A DNA stretch of 64,000 bases from Anaerobacillus alkalidiazotrophicus (GTDB taxonomy: Bacteria; Bacillota; Bacilli; Bacillales_H; Anaerobacillaceae). Below the pieces are notes generated by a model. It worked only from the letters and a program-made list of their open reading frames with translations, had not been told where the DNA came from and searched no databases. The DNA is taken from assembly GCF_001866055.1 (NCBI RefSeq), contig NZ_MLQS01000001.1:1046501-1110500 (forward strand), given 5' to 3'. The position numbers and the translations under genes are program-made. Positions 32,886 to 43,198 of this stretch are shown piece by piece (the stretch's first letter is position 1; each line of letters opens with the position of its first letter).

Positions 32886-33045
32886 CTATAAGATGTAATT
32901 AAGCAACAGGAAACAAAAAAGAACAGAAAAAACATGTAGGGTTTAAAAAATATTCTACATAATTTTTATTCTCTAAGTTGAAAGTTGCTTACTAATTATT
33001 TTTTATGAAATTATTTATATAACTATTACTTAGGAGGAATTTAGA

Positions 33046-33351
33046 ATGAATATTTTATTATGTTGTGCGGCAGGAATGTCTACGAGTTTACTAGTTACAA
33101 AAATGGAAAAAGCAGCGGCTGAACAAGGTTTAGAAACAAAAATTTGGGCAGTAAGCGCAGATACTGTACCAAACGAAATTGATAAAGCAGATATATTATT
33201 GTTGGGGCCTCAAGTTCGTTACCTTTTAAACCAAATGAAAAAATATGAAACTGAGAAAAACATTCCAGTTGATGTTATTAACCCAGTTCATTATGGAACT
33301 TGTAACGGTGCGGAAGTAATAAAATCAGTACAACAACTTTTAGCAAAATAA
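33046..33351 (+). CDS. PTS beta-glucoside EIIB (copy 2)
   Basis: A 101-residue EIIB with the same active loop [13 protein letters not shown] as copy 1. The proteins differ at only two internal positions (DI for NV near residue 51) and at the C-terminal end, but the DNA differs at many silent sites, unlike the nearly unchanged EIIC. GGAGGAATTTAG precedes ATG. Confidence 0.9.
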   Translation: MNILLCCAAGMSTSLLVTKMEKAAAEQGLETKIWAVSADTVPNEIDKADILLLGPQVRYLLNQMKKYETEKNIPVDVINPVHYGTCNGAEVIKSVQQLLAK

Positions 33352-33360
33352 ATAAAAAAG

Positions 33361-33397
33361 ACTCCTTGGTGTAGGCGGCAACCTTAACCCAAGGAGT
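33361..33397 (+). other. Intercistronic hairpin between EIIB and EIIC (copy 2)
   Basis: ACTCCTTGG and CCAAGGAGT form a 9-bp stem; the loop differs from copy 1 while the stem is kept, which points to selection on the structure. Confidence 0.65.
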
Positions 33398-33481
33398 TCC
33401 AAATCTAAGAACAAGATTTGAGCGTAATTATATCATAATTTTTTATTAAATACCAATACAAAATGGTAGGAGTTGAACTAA

Positions 33482-34816
33482 ATGAGTAAAGTAAATACAT
33501 TTTTAGAAAATAAAGTAATGCCAGTAGCAGGTAAGGTAGCAGGTCAACGTCACTTAAACGCCTTACGTGATGGAATTATATTAACAATGCCACTTATCAT
33601 CGTCGGATCGCTGTTCCTAATTTTAGCGTTCTTACCAATCCCAGGTTATGCTGACTTTATGGCTGGAGTTTTCGGAGATCAGTGGATGTCAAAATTACTT
33701 TACCCTGTTGGAGTAACGTTTGACATTATGGCGTTAATTGCCTGCTTCGGTATCGCTTATCGACTTGCTGAAAGATATGGAATTGATGCTCTTTCCTCAG
33801 GGGCGATTGCCATTTCATCGTTCTTATTAGCAACCCCATTTCAAATTTCATTTACACCAGAAGGTGCAGCTGAAGCTGTTCAAGTAGGTGGAGGTATTCC
33901 GTTAGCACTAATGGGAAGCCAAGGTTTATTCGTAGCAATGCTTATAGCTATTTTTTCAACAGAAATTTATCGTTATATCGTATCAAAAGATATCGTTATT
34001 AAAATGCCAGATGGTGTACCACCAGCGGTAGCAAAGTCATTCGTCGCGTTAATTCCAGGATTTATTGTCATTACATCAATTTGGCTAGTAAGAATTTTTG
34101 TAGAAATGACATCTTTCGGAAGTATTCATGCACTTGTAACACAAATCGTAGGTGCACCACTTACTTTAGTAGGTGGAAGCTTAATTGGTAACTTATTCGT
34201 CGTATTTTTCGCCATGTTATTATGGAGTGTTGGATTACACGGTATGAACATTGTAAGTGGTGTAATGGCACCAATCTGGATGGGTGCGATGGATGAAAAC
34301 CGTATTGCATTCCAAGCAGGTGAAGAATTACCAAACATCTTTACAACACAATTTATTGAAATGATGAACGTTGGTGGAAGTGGAGCTACTTTTGCATTAG
34401 TAATTATGATGCTTTTATGGGCACGAAGTCAGCAGATCAAGCAATTAGGAAGGTTAGCAGCGGGCCCAGGTGCATTTAATATTAACGAACCAATTATTTT
34501 CGGTATGCCGATTGTAATGAACCCGTTATTAATCCTTCCGTTTATTCTTACACCATTAGTAACAGTAATTGTAACCTATTTTGCAATGTCATTAGGTATT
34601 GTTGCGAAGCCAGCCGGTATCGCAGTTCCATGGACAACACCACCAATTTTACACGGATATTTAATCACAGGTGGAAATATATCAGGAGCAATCATGCAAG
34701 CGGTTAATATTTTAATTGCCTTTGCGATTTGGTTACCATTCTTCAAGATCTTTGATAAGCAAAAAGTAAGAGAAGAAGGCGGTTTTTCATCACCTGATGA
34801 AAAGAAAGTAGGTTAA
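33482..34816 (+). CDS. PTS beta-glucoside EIIC permease (copy 2)
   Basis: A 444-residue EIIC with one amino-acid difference from copy 1 and only a few silent changes. No EIIA or glycosidase of the GH4 type follows; the next gene is a GH1 phospho-beta-glucosidase. The near identity suggests recent duplication or gene conversion limited to this gene. Confidence 0.9.
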   Translation: MSKVNTFLENKVMPVAGKVAGQRHLNALRDGIILTMPLIIVGSLFLILAFLPIPGYADFMAGVFGDQWMSKLLYPVGVTFDIMALIACFGIAYRLAERYGIDALSSGAIAISSFLLATPFQISFTPEGAAEAVQVGGGIPLALMGSQGLFVAMLIAIFSTEIYRYIVSKDIVIKMPDGVPPAVAKSFVALIPGFIVITSIWLVRIFVEMTSFGSIHALVTQIVGAPLTLVGGSLIGNLFVVFFAMLLWSVGLHGMNIVSGVMAPIWMGAMDENRIAFQAGEELPNIFTTQFIEMMNVGGSGATFALVIMMLLWARSQQIKQLGRLAAGPGAFNINEPIIFGMPIVMNPLLILPFILTPLVTVIVTYFAMSLGIVAKPAGIAVPWTTPPILHGYLITGGNISGAIMQAVNILIAFAIWLPFFKIFDKQKVREEGGFSSPDEKKVG

Positions 34817-34822
34817 GCTTTC

Positions 34823-34864
34823 AATTATGGTTCTAGTAAAGTTTACTAGAACCATAATTTTTTT
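34823..34864 (+). terminator. Terminator after the second EIIC
   Basis: AATTATGGTTCTAGTAAA and TTTACTAGAACCATAATT form an 18-bp perfect stem with a T tract. Confidence 0.9.
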
Positions 34865-36641
<1,777 letters not shown>

Positions 36642-36661
36642 CATTTAGGAGGCAATAAAAA

Positions 36662-36925
36662 ATGGCACAAAAATCATATACTATCACTGATGAAACAGGA
36701 ATTCATGCAAGACCAGCTACAATGTTGGTAAATACGGCAACTAAGTTTAATTCAAATGTTTCACTTGAGTATAACGGGAAAAAAGTAAATTTAAAATCAA
36801 TTATGGGTGTAATGTCTTTAGGAATCGGTAAAGGAGCAGAAATAACAATTATTACTGAAGGTGATGATGCAAATGAGGCCTTAGAAGCAATTAATAAGAT
36901 TATTACAAGTGGACTTGGAGAGTAA
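36662..36925 (+). CDS. ptsH: HPr phosphocarrier protein
   Basis: An 87-residue HPr with GIHARPATM (phosphorylated His15) and [11 protein letters not shown] (HPr-kinase Ser46), normal length. It passes phosphate from enzyme I to EIIA and, as Ser46-P, works with CcpA. It lies 20 bp behind the GH1 gene without a ptsI gene, so it may be the general HPr in an odd place or a second, pathway-bound copy. Confidence 0.9.
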   Translation: MAQKSYTITDETGIHARPATMLVNTATKFNSNVSLEYNGKKVNLKSIMGVMSLGIGKGAEITIITEGDDANEALEAINKIITSGLGE

Positions 36926-36974
36926 TCAAATAGGTAAAGAATTTTAATAAAACTATTTATACAAACATAATTTT

Positions 36975-37010
36975 CCCCTCACTATAGCGATCTCTTGTGA
37001 GGGGGTTTTA
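36975..37010 (+). terminator. Terminator after ptsH
   Basis: CCCCTCAC and GTGAGGGG with a 14-nt loop, then GTTTTA. Confidence 0.8.
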
Positions 37011-37031
37011 TTACGAGAAAGGAGGGTATTT

Positions 37032-37541
37032 ATGTATATTGTTTATTTAACGATGGCTTTATTAGGAGGGTTATTAATAAGTGTTCATGGTATAGTGAAT
37101 AGTGTTGGAGCTAAAGTAATAGGTTTGCCAGCAGTGATTGTATTATATTCTGTTATTCAAGCAATTCCCGCTCTTATTTATATTCTTATCAAACAACCTT
37201 CCCTAGGATTAACCGCTACCCTTGTACAAGGGTTTAAATGGTATTTAATATCAGGGTTAATAGGGGTAACGATTGTATCAATTGTGACTTTATCCATTTC
37301 TAATATTGGTGCACTTACAGCTTTTGTATTAGTTGTTTTAGGGCAAGTAATAGGTGCAGCCATTGCTGATCACTTCGGTTTATTTGGTACTGAAGTTAAA
37401 CCATTAAATGTTATGCGCCTTATCAGTATAGTAGTTATCGTTGCAGGGGTAGGCTTATTAATTAAGTCAGAATCAGTGGAAAAGAAAAACACAAGTAAAG
37501 ATAATAATGTTATTATAGTTGAAGCAGATAACGTTTCATAG
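37032..37541 (+). CDS. DMT-type transporter, DUF606/YdcZ family
   Basis: A 169-residue protein with five membrane helices (LTMALLGGLLISVHGIVNSV at the start), the half-size form of the drug/metabolite transporter fold (PF04657). Members often act as pairs; only one is present here. Overlaps no gene; AAAGGAGG precedes ATG. Substrate unknown. Confidence 0.75.
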   Translation: MYIVYLTMALLGGLLISVHGIVNSVGAKVIGLPAVIVLYSVIQAIPALIYILIKQPSLGLTATLVQGFKWYLISGLIGVTIVSIVTLSISNIGALTAFVLVVLGQVIGAAIADHFGLFGTEVKPLNVMRLISIVVIVAGVGLLIKSESVEKKNTSKDNNVIIVEADNVS

Positions 37542-37573
37542 ATTCCTATAATATGAAAAGCGAGGTATTATTA

Positions 37574-38350
37574 ATGAATCAACAGATCATCTTTTTTGAC
37601 ATAGACGGTACACTACTTGATCACGAAAAGCAATTACCAGCTTCTACAAAGTATGCAGTGAAAGAACTAAAAGAAAAAGGTTATGAGGTAATTATCGCAA
37701 CAGGTCGTGCACCCTATTTATTTAAAGAATTAAGAGAAGAACTAGATATTAATTCTTATGTTAGTTTAAATGGCCAATATGTTGTTGTAAATAATGAAGT
37801 AATATTTAAAAATCCATTAGAAAAAAATGCATTAAAATCGTTCTCGGAATTCGCTTTGAAAAATAATCATCCTGTTGTTTATCAATCTCATGAAGGTATG
37901 AAAACAACAACTGATCTTCATCCTGGATTAGAAGAATGTGTTCAATCGCTACAATGTTATTATCCAGAAATTGATCCTATGTATTTAGAAGGACGCGATA
38001 TTTACCAATCATGGATTCTTTGTAATGAAGAAGAAGAAAGTTCTTACAAAGGAATGTTTGATAAATTTGAGTTTATCCGATGGCATGAAAAGGCAATGGA
38101 TGTATTACCAATTGGTGGATCAAAGGCTAGAGGAATCCGAGCTGTAATCGACCATTTAGGTGTACATGAAGACGATATTTATGCATTTGGTGATGGGTTA
38201 AATGATATTGAAATGCTTAAGTTTGTTAAACATAGTGTAGCTATGGGAAATGCACCTGAGGCTGTTAAGAAGGTTGCAAAGCACGTGACGAAACATGTTG
38301 ATGATGACGGTATTGTTCATGGACTTGAGCTAGTAGGCTTATTAAAATAA
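37574..38350 (+). CDS. Cof-type HAD phosphatase
   Basis: A 258-residue protein with FFDIDGTLLDH (motif I), ATGRAP (motif II), a Cof-type cap and FGDGLNDIEML (motif IV). These phosphatases hydrolyse sugar phosphates or nucleotides. ATG 37574 is preferred over ATG 37553 on ribosome-site spacing (GCGAGG, 8 bp). In a sugar locus a phospho-sugar substrate is plausible. Confidence 0.85.
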   Translation: MNQQIIFFDIDGTLLDHEKQLPASTKYAVKELKEKGYEVIIATGRAPYLFKELREELDINSYVSLNGQYVVVNNEVIFKNPLEKNALKSFSEFALKNNHPVVYQSHEGMKTTTDLHPGLEECVQSLQCYYPEIDPMYLEGRDIYQSWILCNEEEESSYKGMFDKFEFIRWHEKAMDVLPIGGSKARGIRAVIDHLGVHEDDIYAFGDGLNDIEMLKFVKHSVAMGNAPEAVKKVAKHVTKHVDDDGIVHGLELVGLLK

Positions 38351-38353
38351 CAA

Positions 38354-38390
38354 AAAAGGGTGCAGATTTCTATTTGCATCCTTTTTACAT
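38354..38390 (+). terminator. Terminator after the HAD gene
   Basis: AAAAAGGGTGCA and TGCATCCTTTTT with a 10-nt loop. Confidence 0.85.
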
Positions 38391-38406
38391 AATTTTCTAT
38401 TAGCAA

Positions 38407-38453
38407 TTGACAGATTTTTTACTATCCTTTATAATTATCTTGGTTCCAAGATA
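38407..38453 (+). promoter_or_regulatory. SigA promoter and palindromic operator of the MarR gene
   Basis: TTGACA (38407-38412), 17 bp, TATAAT (38430-38435), directly followed by TATCTTGGTTCCAAGATA (38436-38453), a perfect 18-bp palindrome. Bound protein would cover the start point, so autorepression by the MarR product is likely. Confidence 0.85.
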
Positions 38454-38474
38454 AAAACGTAAGGTATGATATTA

Positions 38475-38915
38475 ATGAAAATAGATACAAATGACTTATC
38501 GCTAAAACTTTTTATTGTTTTATCGCGTGCAACTAGAGCGATTAATGATCTTATTGAAGATGATATTAAAACATATGGACTAAATCCAACTGAATTTGCA
38601 GTTTTAGAATTGCTTTATCATAAAGGTGACCAGCAAATTCAACAAATTGGAAAGAAAGTATTACTGTCAAGTGGTAGTATTACGTATGTAGTAGATAAAT
38701 TAGAAAAAAAGAACCTCATTTTGAGAAAAGCTTGTCCTAAAGATCGCAGAGTAACTTATGCTGTTATTACAGAAGCTGGAACAAAACTGATGGATGAAAT
38801 CTTCCCTCAACACAAGGGAGCGATAAAAAAAATATTTAGCGGACTAGATGAAGAAGAAAAGTTAGAAGTTATACAGTTACTAAAAAAACTTGGTTTCCAT
38901 GCAAAAGGACTTTAA
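38475..38915 (+). CDS. MarR-family regulator
   Basis: A 146-residue protein with a winged-helix domain (QQIGKKVLLSSGSITYVVDK, then the wing ACPKDRRVTYAVITEAG). ATG 38475 is preferred over 38466 on spacing. It lies alone behind a palindrome-bearing promoter; the adjacent target gene is not evident. A C in ILRKACPKDRR replaces the more usual residue there and could be redox-active, which is speculative. Confidence 0.85.
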   Translation: MKIDTNDLSLKLFIVLSRATRAINDLIEDDIKTYGLNPTEFAVLELLYHKGDQQIQQIGKKVLLSSGSITYVVDKLEKKNLILRKACPKDRRVTYAVITEAGTKLMDEIFPQHKGAIKKIFSGLDEEEKLEVIQLLKKLGFHAKGL

Positions 38916-38930
38916 AAAATAATATTATCA

Positions 38931-38982
38931 AAAATACGAAAGAGAATGGCACTCCATTGCTTGTCAACTCTTTCGTATTTTT
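38931..38982. terminator. Terminator between the MarR gene and the convergent CCA gene
   Basis: AAAATACGAAAGAG and CTCTTTCGTATTTT form a 14-bp stem, T-rich on one side and A-rich on the other, so it could work both ways. Confidence 0.8.
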
Positions 38983-39107
38983 GTATTTATAAATTTTGAA
39001 CTTGGATTGATGTCTAGCTTAGACTCATGTGCTTAAGGTATTTTAGTTTTCTTACGTTTGTATTTTCTAAATTATTGAAATTTACGTAAGTAGACTTCGT
39101 TATGATT

Positions 39108-41696
39108 CTAATAATTTTCTTTTATCAATAAAATGGCTTCTTCTTTAGATGAAACTTTTTTATCTAAATAATCACATTCAACTTGTTGTAAAATTTTTGA
39201 ATAAATTGGACCTGGATTTATATTTAAAGATTTAAGATCGTTCCCATTGATAATTTTTGGAATCGCTTGTCTTTGTATCAAATACCTTGTTATATTTTCT
39301 ACAATCTCGTTTGGGAATTGCATTAATATTGTAAAACATAATATTGACTCTATTCGGTAATTCTTTAACCTATGATGAAGGGAGCCACTAGTATTATTTT
39401 TTGAAAAATGATACTTTCCTTCTAGTAATGCTTTTATTTCTTCTATTGTTTTTATGTTTTCGTTGTTAAGTGTAAACATGTTAACTTGCTCGAAACCACT
39501 ATCATGTTTTGAGAACAATAGAACTAAATAGCAAATCCAAGCTTGACTTACGTTTGTTTGAGGATTAGTCAATTGTTTAGAAACATTATCAAGAATTAGT
39601 TTGAAATTTTTTATTTGCTTTATCATACTACTATCATAGCTGTTAACGGTAATTAAAAAGTTAAGAACTCCTATTTCATCTAGACGGTTGAGTGATTCTA
39701 TTGGGTGTTTTTCGCTTAGTAGTTTACTTAGTTCATAGGCAAGTCTTGGTTTTGAAGTTAATCTAATTTTATCAACTGAAGTTTGTGCTAAATCAAATGT
39801 TTGCTCATCCATTTCAAAACCGAAGCGTTGCTCAAAACGCACAGCTCTTAAGATCCTAGTAGGGTCTTCAACAAAACTAAGATTGTATAATGTTCTTATT
39901 TTTTTTTGAGATATGTCTTGATAACCATGAAAAAGGTCGATTAAATCCCCGAATTTGTCTTTGTTTAATTGGATAGCCATTGCATTGATTGTAAAGTCTC
40001 TACGATACAGATCTTCTCTCAAGCCAGATAAACGAACAGTCGGTAAAGCTGCAGGGAAATCATAATATTCAGTTCTAGCTGATGTAATATCTACTTTTAA
40101 TCCGGAGGGAAGTCTCCACGTAGCCGTACCAAATTTCTCATGTACCCGAACACCTCCACCGATTTCTTGAGCTAACTTGCTAGCAAAGGCAGTTCCATCT
40201 CCTTCAACTACAACATCAACATCCTCATTTCTCCTGCCAAGGATTAAATCTCTAACAATGCCACCTACCAAAAAAACGGGATAATTCATCTTGTCAGCTA
40301 AATTTGCAATTTTTGTTAGTAATTCAATAATATCTCTAGGAAGTAGTGAATTCATTCTTTCTATTAGTGAAACCTCTATCTTAGGAGCATTGTTTTTGTA
40401 ATCTCTGTTTTTATTTCCATAAAGAAATTCAATGACATTTGTTCTTGTAACAATTCCAATAAGTTCATTATTTTCTAGCACAGGAAGACGGCCTATATTT
40501 TTATTTATCATTATTTTTTGGATTTCTTCGACGACTGTTGAAGAATGTACTGTAATGGGCCTTGTACTCATATAACCTTTTACAGGAGCATGTCCTAAAC
40601 CATGATGCTTTGCTTTATCAATATCTCTTCTAGAAATAACTCCAACTAACTTATTTTCATCAACCACAGGAAAACCCGTATGGCCGTACCTAAGTACCAT
40701 TTTAGTAGCTTCATCAATAGTAGTAGCTGAAGAAATAAATTTAACAGGGCTCGACATAATATCTTTTGCCATAACAGCAGGTTGAACAGTTTCACGAATA
40801 CTCTTTCTAATAATGTCTAATACATGAGCAATATTGTAGTTCTTAACCATTGCAGAAGCTGCTTTTTTGTGTCCGTTACCACTAAAATGTTTAATGATAG
40901 GTAATATAGTAACTCGATTACTAGAAGAGCGACCAACGATAAAAATACGTTTCCCCATTTCAACTACAAAGATTAATGCATCTGTTCCAGTCATTTCCAT
41001 TGCTTTATTAGCTAAAAGTGAAAGGCCACCAGTATATTCATTTTGTTGATGGTAAGCAATGAGAATAGTTACTCCTTCATAGTAATGTTCTTCACTTTTT
41101 TGAATAAGTGAATGAAATAATTTCTGATTATGTTCATTTAGTGGTGTATTAGTGTACTTTGAAATTATATGAAGGTTTGCCCCATGCTCTAAAAGGTAGC
41201 TTCCTGCCTTTAAATCTCTAGATGTAGTAGTCAAATATGTAAACGAACCGGTGTCTGTATAAAGACCAAGAGCAAAAATAGTTGCTTCAAAAGCTGTAAT
41301 AGTAATATTTTTCATTTTTATTTTCTCTAGCAGTAGAGTAATGGTGGCCCCAACTTCCTCTATCGTTGTTTCGTTAGAAATTACATTGTGTTCAGTCGGT
41401 TGATGATGGTCATAGACGATAAAATTAACTTTTTCACCATTTATAAAGTTATTTATTTCCCCAATTCTCTTTAAAGAGGCAGTATCAACCATGATAACTT
41501 CAGATACATTTTCCCAATTAATTTGATTAGGAGAGTAATATTTAATTGAATCACGATATAGGGCTAAAAATTGTTCAACGGACTTACCTTGCTTTGTTGG
41601 TAAAATCACCTTAGCTAGTGGGTATAATTTTTTTGCCGCTAGCATGGAAGCAAGGCCATCAAAGTCTAAATTTACATGTGATATTATAACTTGCAA
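39108..41696 (-). CDS. cca: DHH-CBS-tRNA nucleotidyltransferase fusion (CCA/poly(A) polymerase)
   Basis: An 862-residue protein. Residues 1-300 are a DHH/DHHA1 phosphoesterase (VNLDFDGLAS, DTAS, DHHQP, GGLSLL); 305-430 two CBS domains (AKDIMSSPVKF, KGYMSTRPITV); 455-862 a class-II nucleotidyltransferase with VGGIVRDLILGRRNEDVDVV as head and the RRDFTINAMA stretch. Such long forms are known as A-adding or CCA-adding enzymes in Aquifex and some Firmicutes. Standard Bacillus CCA enzymes have about 400 residues. The DHH part may trim nanoRNA or cyclic dinucleotides. Confidence 0.9.
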   Translation of the reverse strand: MQVIISHVNLDFDGLASMLAAKKLYPLAKVILPTKQGKSVEQFLALYRDSIKYYSPNQINWENVSEVIMVDTASLKRIGEINNFINGEKVNFIVYDHHQPTEHNVISNETTIEEVGATITLLLEKIKMKNITITAFEATIFALGLYTDTGSFTYLTTTSRDLKAGSYLLEHGANLHIISKYTNTPLNEHNQKLFHSLIQKSEEHYYEGVTILIAYHQQNEYTGGLSLLANKAMEMTGTDALIFVVEMGKRIFIVGRSSSNRVTILPIIKHFSGNGHKKAASAMVKNYNIAHVLDIIRKSIRETVQPAVMAKDIMSSPVKFISSATTIDEATKMVLRYGHTGFPVVDENKLVGVISRRDIDKAKHHGLGHAPVKGYMSTRPITVHSSTVVEEIQKIMINKNIGRLPVLENNELIGIVTRTNVIEFLYGNKNRDYKNNAPKIEVSLIERMNSLLPRDIIELLTKIANLADKMNYPVFLVGGIVRDLILGRRNEDVDVVVEGDGTAFASKLAQEIGGGVRVHEKFGTATWRLPSGLKVDITSARTEYYDFPAALPTVRLSGLREDLYRRDFTINAMAIQLNKDKFGDLIDLFHGYQDISQKKIRTLYNLSFVEDPTRILRAVRFEQRFGFEMDEQTFDLAQTSVDKIRLTSKPRLAYELSKLLSEKHPIESLNRLDEIGVLNFLITVNSYDSSMIKQIKNFKLILDNVSKQLTNPQTNVSQAWICYLVLLFSKHDSGFEQVNMFTLNNENIKTIEEIKALLEGKYHFSKNNTSGSLHHRLKNYRIESILCFTILMQFPNEIVENITRYLIQRQAIPKIINGNDLKSLNINPGPIYSKILQQVECDYLDKKVSSKEEAILLIKENY

Positions 41697-41750
41697 GAGA
41701 AAAGCCTCCTAATTATTCTACTTTTATCCCACTCTTAAGGGGCAGTAAGA

Positions 41751-41880
41751 CCTCCACCTCAAAACTTAAGAAAATCGAGAAGTTTAGGTGGGGGATTAAC
41801 TGTCCCTAAAGGTCCGATAAGTTGAACTAACAATCAGTGGGGGATGAAGGAAAACCCCACTAATTGAAGTTCAGCTTTAT
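41751..41880 (+). repeat. Structured repeat, copy 2 (IS605-family-like remnant or RNA)
   Basis: Same unit as 28468-28599, same strand, about nine in ten bases alike. The first stem is weaker (CCTCCACCT against AGGTGGGGG) and the second keeps TGAACT...AGTTCA. It lies in the 387-bp gap between the CCA-fusion gene and the cupin gene, where no open frame is supported. Confidence 0.6.
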
Positions 41881-42083
41881 AAATTAGTTTATCAAATAAT
41901 AAATAGTATTGGTACTGCGTGAAAAGAAGAAGGGTATACACAAATGGAAAAGTGGCATTTTAAAGAAGCTAAAAGAGTTTGTGACTGTTATCACTGAAAT
42001 AAGGTTATTTTCAGTGTACGTTATAAATACTAGTAGACAAGTTATTTAAAGTTTTAAATTAAACATAGAAAAGGGGAAATAAA

Positions 42084-42392
42084 ATGAAAGTTGTAAACTA
42101 CCCAAGTCTTTACGAGACAGCAATTTCAAAACGTATGTTACATGAATTTAATCACGGAATTGTTATGAACTTACAGCTAAAAAAAGGTGAGAAAATTCCA
42201 AGGCATTTAGCTCCATGTGAGGCAATTATCATCATTACTGATGGAGAAGTTTATTTCCGCAGTGGGAAATCAGAAGAAATATTGAAACCAGGTATATTAG
42301 CGACAATGGAAGTGGAAGATGATCATGAATTTGAAGCTATTGAAAACTCTAGTATTGTTGTTGTAAAAGTGAATGGAAAAAATAACCTTTAA
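42084..42392 (+). CDS. Small cupin protein
   Basis: A 102-residue single cupin barrel: LKKGEKIPRHLAPCEAIIIITDGEVYF, then a second motif around VEDDHEFEAIE. His and Glu metal ligands are partly present (HLAPCE; DDHEF). Function unknown; similar short cupins are common in anaerobic Bacilli. AAAGGGG precedes ATG. Confidence 0.75.
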   Translation: MKVVNYPSLYETAISKRMLHEFNHGIVMNLQLKKGEKIPRHLAPCEAIIIITDGEVYFRSGKSEEILKPGILATMEVEDDHEFEAIENSSIVVVKVNGKNNL

Positions 42393-42397
42393 CCGTT

Positions 42398-42423
42398 AAA
42401 ACTCCCTTTTTAGGGAGTTTTAT
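42398..42423. terminator. Bidirectional terminator between cupin and pssA
   Basis: AAAACTCCC and GGGAGTTTT with loop TTTTTA. It serves both convergent genes. Confidence 0.85.
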
Positions 42424-42965
42424 ACTTTTTTTACTTTAAATGTGCTAATCATCAGTATTGATAATGATAGGATAATAAACATAAAGATTGGACCAGAAAT
42501 AGTGTCTACAAGCAAAAAGCTGATTGTAAGTAAGCATCCACCAGCAGTAATAGGTAATCCAATAAAATAACCTTTATGTTCTGAAATGTTAAACCTAGCT
42601 AAACGAATAGCGCCACAGGCGATAAATATTATAGTAAAAATAGCTCCAGGTGTACCAAAGTCAAATAAAATAGCTGAATATAAGAGTAGAGCAGGTGCCA
42701 CACCAAATGAAATTAAATCACTTAATGAATCGAGTTGTTTTCCTAAATCAGAAGTGATGTTTAGTTTTCTGGCTACGATACCATCAAATCGGTCAAAAAT
42801 AGCAGCTAAGCAGATAAAAAAAAGACTCATATATAAATCGCCTTGAAGTACAAATAATATAGAAAATGCTCCCAAACTTAAATTAATGATTGTAAGTAAG
42901 TTTGCAGTTTGATTTCTGATTCTTTTTATCGTTTGGTCTAGGTGTTGAAGAATTACCAAATTCAT
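42420..42965 (-). CDS. pssA: CDP-diacylglycerol-serine O-phosphatidyltransferase
   Basis: A 181-residue membrane protein with DRFDGIVARKLNITSDLGKQLDSLSD covering the CDP-alcohol phosphotransferase signature (DG-AR-G-D-D). It makes phosphatidylserine from CDP-diacylglycerol and serine. ATG 42965 is listed, but AAGGAG stands only two bases in front of it; TTG at 42959 has the better 8-base spacing. The decarboxylase gene lies divergently at 43199, so the two form a phosphatidylethanolamine route. Confidence 0.85.
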   Translation of the reverse strand: MNLVILQHLDQTIKRIRNQTANLLTIINLSLGAFSILFVLQGDLYMSLFFICLAAIFDRFDGIVARKLNITSDLGKQLDSLSDLISFGVAPALLLYSAILFDFGTPGAIFTIIFIACGAIRLARFNISEHKGYFIGLPITAGGCLLTISFLLVDTISGPIFMFIILSLSILMISTFKVKKV

Positions 42966-43198
42966 CACTCCTTATTAAAATCTAACAAATATAGATAAAA
43001 ATGTTAGTTACTTAAAATATAATGATATCATAACTATGATGAAATGAGTTTGTTTTTTATATAATTTTTTATGACCTATAAATGTATCGATAAAAAAGTT
43101 AAAATGTAATTGTATCTTATTACTATTGCAATCTTAGTGGCGAGAATAATAAGCTTTGAAATCATTAACTAAAAATTTAATTTTTTGGAGGCAACAAA

